A stretch of DNA of 64,000 nucleotides from Limnohabitans sp. DM1 (GTDB lineage Bacteria; Pseudomonadota; Gammaproteobacteria; Burkholderiales; Burkholderiaceae_C). The translations under genes and the position numbers were made by a program. The notes below the pieces were generated by a model. The model searched no databases. It worked only from the letters and a program-made list of their open reading frames with translations, and was not told where the DNA came from. The stretch covers positions 186,001 through 250,000 of the forward strand of contig NZ_CXOO01000022.1 in assembly GCF_001269385.1 (NCBI RefSeq), given 5' to 3'. Positions 59,940-64,000 of this stretch are shown here, piece by piece; within the stretch, counting starts at the first letter, position 1, and each line of letters opens with the position of its first letter.

Positions 59940-62618
59940 ATGAAAAATCTCAGCATCAAATTTCAGCTGTCATTGAGCGCCATCGCCATGGGCATTGTTT
60001 TGCTGTTGTCGCAATTAGGACTGCAGTTTTTCGTTCTCCGCGCCGACATCGTGCATCGCATTGAAAAGCATGAATTCAGACAGTTGACCGATTTCGCGCG
60101 AAAGCTGGATGAAAAACTGCAAGACAGCATGGGCATGTTGGCCAGTGTGGGAAAGCATGTTCCCGCAGAGGACATGAACAACCTGGTCACACTTGAAAAG
60201 CATCTGCAACGCGAGCACGCCTTGCTCAACGTCTTTGATGACCTGTACATCTTTGATGCGAAAGGGGTTTTGTTGGTCGACTGGCCCGTCAAGCCCGGCC
60301 GACGCACTTTGGACATGTCGTCTCGGGACTACATTCAAGGGGTGATTTCTACCGGAAAACCGGTCATCTCCAAACCCATCCTTGGCAAGGCGACACAACA
60401 GCCCATTATTGTGGTGGCAGCGCCTATCTGGGATCAGCAAAAGAAGCTGGTGGGCATCATGGGCGGTGTTCTGAATCTCTACAAACCCAATTTGCTCGGT
60501 GACATTGCAAAACGCAAAAATGGGGAAACTGGCTATTACTACTTGGTCACCCAGGACCGGGTGCGCATAGCCCATCCAGACTCCCGGCTGATCTTGACCA
60601 CAGTCCCTGCGGACAGTGGCAATCTCCCGTTCGAAGCGGCCATGAAAGGGTTTGAAGGCACCCAAGAAGGCACCACGACGCGTGGTTTGAAAGGCTTGTT
60701 CACCTTCAAGCGCCTTCAAACCACCGGCTGGATCGTGGCCTCTGTCATTCCTTCTGCCGAAGCCTTTGCACCCATTGGCGATCTTTATCAAAAGATGGTT
60801 CTGGTCACACTCTTGCTGCTGCTGACCATCGTGCCCTTGATGTGGGCCTTCGTGAGTAAATTGATTCGGCCGCTCGGTGAATTGGCACAAGCCATGCACG
60901 ACACGGCCACGAAAATGCGTGACGGACAGCCGACGGCGCAGATTGCGGCCATCGGTGGGCATGAAATTTCGACTGTGGTCCATGCCTTCAATGAATTCGT
61001 GGAAGCGCGCATCCACGCCGAAACCCAACTTTCACTGGCACGCGATGAAGCGCAAACGGCCAACGCCTCCAAAAGTCATTTTTTGGCCAATATGAGTCAC
61101 GAAATTCGTACCCCCATGAACGGGATATTGGGGATGACGGACCTGTGTTTGCAAACACGCTTGACCACTGAACAACGCAGTTATCTGGAAATGGTCTCCA
61201 CATCGGCGCATTCGCTGGTTGCCGTCATCAATGACATCCTGGACTTTTCAAAGATCGAGGCCAAAAAACTGCATTTGGACCCGCATGAATTTTCCCTGCA
61301 CAGTCTGATTCGCCAATCCACGCGCACTTTGTCACTGCGTGCGACCGAAAAAGAGCTGGAGTTGGTGTGCGACATGGCACCCGATGTACCTGACTTGGTG
61401 GTGGGCGACCCTTTACGACTTCAGCAAGTGATCACAAACTTGCTAGGCAATGCCATCAAGTTCACGGCCCACGGCGAAGTCATGCTCAGTGTCAACCGCT
61501 TGCCATCCACTGAATACCGCGCTGGTTTGTGCTTGTCCTTCGAGATCAAGGACACGGGTATTGGCATCTCACTGGACAAACAGTCTTTGATTTTTGACGT
61601 TTTCACCCAAGCCGATTCCAGCACGGCTCGGCGCTTTGGGGGCTCAGGCTTGGGCCTGGCCATCAGCCGCAGCCTGATTCAGATGATGGGTGGCGACATC
61701 CGCGTGAACAGTCAATTGGGCAAGGGCAGCACCTTCAGCTTCACGGTGGCACTGCAAGCCGCAAACACGGGGCCCCTCACATTGCCGCCCCTTCTGCCAC
61801 AGCTCAAAGGACGCTTGGCGTTGGTGGTCGATGACAACGCCAGCAGCCGCTCCAGCCTGAGTCGGCGACTTGAATGTGCCGGCATGCAAGTGCTCGCCTG
61901 CGACAACGCAGCACATGCCTTGAACGCCCCCCAATTGGCCCAAGTCACCTTCGCTTTGCTGGATGTCAACATGCCCGACATCGACGGTTACGCCCTGGCT
62001 GCACAGTTGCGACAACTGCGCCCGCCATCACAACTGACACTCATCATGCTTGGGGCCTTGAGTGAACAGATCAGCCAGGACGAGCTTGACCATCTGGGCA
62101 TCCAAAGCTTTTTGATCAAACCCGTCGATCCGCATGAATTGATGGCGGTCCTCAATGGTTTCGACATATCGAACAGCCTGCCTTTTGCCTCAGAAGTTGC
62201 CACGTCGCCCCCCCCCGCACAAGCACCGATGATGAAAGTCCTCTTGGTTGAGGACACCCCCATTAACCAGACACTGGAAACCATTTTGCTCACCCGCATG
62301 GGCTTTGAAGTCACCATCGCCAACAATGGGGTTGAAGCCGTCGAAGCATTCAAACGCGAACGGTTTGACCTCATTTTGATGGACATCCAGATGCCTGAAA
62401 TGGGTGGCATCGAAGCCACCCAACTGATTCGAGACCGGGAAAACACCCAGCAACTGCCACCAACCCCCATCGTCGCCGTGACCGCCAATGCCCTCAAAGG
62501 CGACCGGGAAAAGTACATCGAATCCGGCATGGATGCCTATGTCTCTAAACCCATTTCTGCTGAAGCACTCAAAACAGAAATCCAGAAACTGGTGCCCGCA
62601 TTTGGCAAAATTTCATGA
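59940..62618 (+). CDS. hybrid sensor histidine kinase with two receiver domains
   Basis: The protein has 892 residues. Domains in order: membrane helix (~9-33), periplasmic dCache-like sensor (~40-280, with DWPVKPGRRTLDMSSRDYI), membrane helix (~284-306), HAMP, HisKA with His387 (MSHEIRTPMNG), HATPase (~490-610, GSGLGLAISRSLI), receiver 1 (~623-745, Asp675 in LLDVNMPDIDG) and receiver 2 (~765-885, Asp815 in LILMDIQMPEMGG, Lys in YVSKPIS). There is no HPt domain, so relay needs a separate protein. dCache sensors often bind small organic acids; an hpa link is possible but unproven. Confidence 0.9.
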   Translation: MKNLSIKFQLSLSAIAMGIVLLLSQLGLQFFVLRADIVHRIEKHEFRQLTDFARKLDEKLQDSMGMLASVGKHVPAEDMNNLVTLEKHLQREHALLNVFDDLYIFDAKGVLLVDWPVKPGRRTLDMSSRDYIQGVISTGKPVISKPILGKATQQPIIVVAAPIWDQQKKLVGIMGGVLNLYKPNLLGDIAKRKNGETGYYYLVTQDRVRIAHPDSRLILTTVPADSGNLPFEAAMKGFEGTQEGTTTRGLKGLFTFKRLQTTGWIVASVIPSAEAFAPIGDLYQKMVLVTLLLLLTIVPLMWAFVSKLIRPLGELAQAMHDTATKMRDGQPTAQIAAIGGHEISTVVHAFNEFVEARIHAETQLSLARDEAQTANASKSHFLANMSHEIRTPMNGILGMTDLCLQTRLTTEQRSYLEMVSTSAHSLVAVINDILDFSKIEAKKLHLDPHEFSLHSLIRQSTRTLSLRATEKELELVCDMAPDVPDLVVGDPLRLQQVITNLLGNAIKFTAHGEVMLSVNRLPSTEYRAGLCLSFEIKDTGIGISLDKQSLIFDVFTQADSSTARRFGGSGLGLAISRSLIQMMGGDIRVNSQLGKGSTFSFTVALQAANTGPLTLPPLLPQLKGRLALVVDDNASSRSSLSRRLECAGMQVLACDNAAHALNAPQLAQVTFALLDVNMPDIDGYALAAQLRQLRPPSQLTLIMLGALSEQISQDELDHLGIQSFLIKPVDPHELMAVLNGFDISNSLPFASEVATSPPPAQAPMMKVLLVEDTPINQTLETILLTRMGFEVTIANNGVEAVEAFKRERFDLILMDIQMPEMGGIEATQLIRDRENTQQLPPTPIVAVTANALKGDREKYIESGMDAYVSKPISAEALKTEIQKLVPAFGKIS

Positions 62619-62822
62619 ACCCACTTCCCCCCGGGCTTGATACCGCAAGTCATGTGGTGTTCAAACGACTCCAGGGGTTCTGCCTCCCGTCCATCGCTGC
62701 GCTGACTGTCCAACGCGACACCCCCTGAGCATGCCGTGTGCAAACTGGTTGGCCGGGAGGTGGTCTACGAACGCAAAGCCAAGAAGCCCCCCTAGACCTC
62801 TCGTTCAACACACCACCCAAAG

Positions 62823-62848
62823 AAAAAGCCGCTCAAAAGCGGCTTTTT
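62823..62848. terminator. rho-independent terminator of the RRM gene
   Basis: AAAAAGCCGCT, loop CAAA, AGCGGCTTTTT. It lies 19 bases past the stop of the minus-strand RNA-binding protein gene and can also end the plus-strand kinase transcript. The 248-base gap 62619-62866 shows nothing else. Confidence 0.85.
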
Positions 62849-62866
62849 CATGGAGATCGGAAACAA

Positions 62867-63166
62867 TCAGTAAGTGCTGCGGCTGTCGCGGTAACCGCTG
62901 CCATAACCTGTGCTGGGCTCTTTAGGCTTGGAGATGTTCACCACGATGGCGCGGCCACCCACAGACATGCCATTCAAGCCCTGGATCGCGGCTTGCGCTT
63001 CATCGCTGCTGGACATTTCGACGAAGCCGAAACCTTTGGAACGGCCACTGTCGCGGTCCATCATGACTTTGGCGGATTTGACGCCACCAAAAGCCGAGAA
63101 GTTCTCGCGCAAGTTGGCATCGTCGATGGTGTAAGGCAGGTTGCCCACGTAAATTTTGCTGCTCAT
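62867..63166 (-). CDS. RRM-domain RNA-binding protein
   Basis: The protein has 99 residues. RNP2 is IYVGNL (5-10) and RNP1 KGFGFVEM (44-51), one RRM with a short Gly/Ser/Tyr tail (STGYGSGYRDSRSTY). Bacterial proteins of this type bind single-stranded RNA and are often cold-induced. The ATG at 63166 was chosen; a promoter about 150 bases upstream leaves a long leader. Confidence 0.92.
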   Translation of the reverse strand: MSSKIYVGNLPYTIDDANLRENFSAFGGVKSAKVMMDRDSGRSKGFGFVEMSSSDEAQAAIQGLNGMSVGGRAIVVNISKPKEPSTGYGSGYRDSRSTY

Positions 63167-63318
63167 GTGAGAGCCTTTCAGAGAGAGGGCGCACAGGCTT
63201 GAAATGATCAGCACTGTGGCGCGGGAGAAGCGGCATCCAAGCTAGGACACCGCAGAGACTGGTGAAACCTGTGCATCGTTTGCGACACCACATGGGATGG
63301 TGTTGGTTTCTGATGTTG

Positions 63319-63347
63319 ACTATATTCGCATATGGAATAAATGTCAA
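63319..63347 (-). promoter_or_regulatory. strong sigma-70 promoter with long leader for the RRM gene
   Basis: On the minus strand TTGACA (63347-63342), 17 bases, TATAGT (63324-63319). The start near 63312 gives a ~146-base untranslated leader. The surrounding 63310-63390 is AT-rich and must also hold the radA promoter (plus strand), which was not clearly seen. Confidence 0.7.
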
Positions 63348-63416
63348 CCCATATATTTCCAATTGTTTTATAAAACACTGATCATACAAACAGTAGTCGC
63401 GGCACAATCTGAGCCC

Positions 63417-64000
63417 ATGGCCAAAGACAAAACGATTTACACCTGCACCGAATGCGGTGGCACCAGCGCCCGCTGGATGGGCAAATGCCCCAGCTGCAAC
63501 GCCTGGAACACGCTGATCGAAAGCGCGGCCGAAGCCGCCAGCGGTGGCAAAAACCGCCTGGGCTCGGCGCAGTACCAGGCCCTGGCCCCCTCCAGCGAGG
63601 TGTTGCCCCTGTCTCAGATCGAAGCGGCCGACTTTGATCGCCACCCCACCGGCATCGACGAGTTGGACCGGGTGCTGGGCGGCGGCATGGTCGAAGGTGG
63701 CGTGGTGCTGATTGGCGGCGACCCGGGCATCGGCAAATCGACGCTGCTGCTGCAAGCAGTCGACGCCTTGCAGCGCAGCGGCGTGAACACCCTGTATGTG
63801 ACGGGTGAAGAAAGCGGCGCGCAAGTGGCGATGCGCTCAAGGCGCCTGGGCCTGCCCGACTCGCAGGTGCCGGTGCTGCCCGAAATCCAGCTCGAAAAGA
63901 TCCTCCACACTCTGCAGTCACGCCAGCCCAACATCGCCATCATCGACTCGATCCAGACGGTGTACTCGGACCAGCTGACCAGCGCACCAGGTTCGGTGGC
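63417..64000 (+). CDS. radA: DNA repair protein RadA, 3' end outside window
   Basis: The first 194 residues are present. The N-terminal C4 zinc finger (Cys10, Cys13, Cys24, Cys27) is followed by the RecA-like domain with Walker A GGDPGIGKST and the RadA-type TGEESGAQVAMRS. RadA helps process recombination intermediates by branch migration. The gene runs off the window edge in frame. Confidence 0.95.
   Translation, partial: MAKDKTIYTCTECGGTSARWMGKCPSCNAWNTLIESAAEAASGGKNRLGSAQYQALAPSSEVLPLSQIEAADFDRHPTGIDELDRVLGGGMVEGGVVLIGGDPGIGKSTLLLQAVDALQRSGVNTLYVTGEESGAQVAMRSRRLGLPDSQVPVLPEIQLEKILHTLQSRQPNIAIIDSIQTVYSDQLTSAPGSV

Noticed and set aside
62640-62820. Possible short gene between the kinase and RRM genes (HAVCKLVGREVVYERKAKK)
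   Set aside because: The frame is under 35 codons, has no start with a ribosome site and no known family.

Overview
The window looks like a chromosomal segment of a betaproteobacterium of the order Burkholderiales, most likely Comamonadaceae. The reasons are GC-rich codon use, an mreBCD-mrdA cluster next to gatCAB, Burkholderiales-type small families (DUF3108, DUF3567, DUF2783) and a complete homoprotocatechuate meta-cleavage operon. No rRNA, tRNA, CRISPR array, prophage or complete insertion sequence was seen. The genus cannot be fixed from the sequence alone.

Layout. 1-2.8 kb: end of a glutathione transferase gene, a DksA-type zinc-finger protein with a small translationally coupled partner, a VOC protein and a MarC membrane protein. 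2.9-7.5 kb (minus): mreB-mreC-mreD-mrdA, the elongasome operon, without rodA behind mrdA. 7.5-10.9 kb (plus): gatCAB with a clear sigma-70 promoter. 10.9-20.6 kb: an accessory island holding a UvrD-like helicase followed by a long coiled-coil RmuC (candidate defence or DNA-processing pair), a small hydrolase, an AAA/DUF4143 ATPase, a RelE-type and a MazEF toxin-antitoxin pair, and three decayed copies of the C-terminal end of a Fic protein. One of these copies carries a MazE-like tail. 20.6-30.7 kb: a large 2-oxoglutarate oxygenase, a truncated hydrolase between two copies of a composite repeat, an FAH-family protein with its divergent IclR regulator, DUF3108 and DUF3567 proteins, an omega-aminotransferase, and a decayed filamentous haemagglutinin interrupted by a third composite repeat. 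30.9-35.2 kb: purU, two paralogous LysR regulators and a GlcD-type oxidase. 35.2-36.1 kb: a REP-associated tyrosine transposase (RAYT) bracketed by its probable REP hairpins. 36.1-40.9 kb: a MarR-controlled aromatic-degradation operon (FAD monooxygenase, DUF2783, VOC, fumarylacetoacetase). 41-49.6 kb: a biotinyl-carboxyltransferase fusion, an asparaginase, a YggS protein, a beta-hydroxyacid dehydrogenase, and the diaA-BON lipoprotein-yraN-rsmI neighbourhood. 49.7-59.7 kb (minus): hpaR-G1-G2-E-D-F-H-I plus two accessory enzymes, interrupted by vapBC and a GFA protein. 59.9-64 kb: a hybrid histidine kinase, an RRM RNA-binding protein with a long leader, and the start of radA.

The most striking structure is repetitive. 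Short hairpins with a 5' GTAG foot (stem GTCGG...CCGAC, or GGAGC followed by a GCCAGC/GCTGGC-type stem) recur in inverted pairs through the window. Some pairs sit inside ~163-180 bp modules bounded by CTATTGATCCGGC / GCCGGATCAATAG terminal inverted repeats. One module has split a haemagglutinin reading frame, and another abuts a truncated hydrolase. Together with the resident RAYT this suggests a REP/BIME system that has been mobile in this genome. The helicase-RmuC pair is the best candidate for an undescribed protein system.
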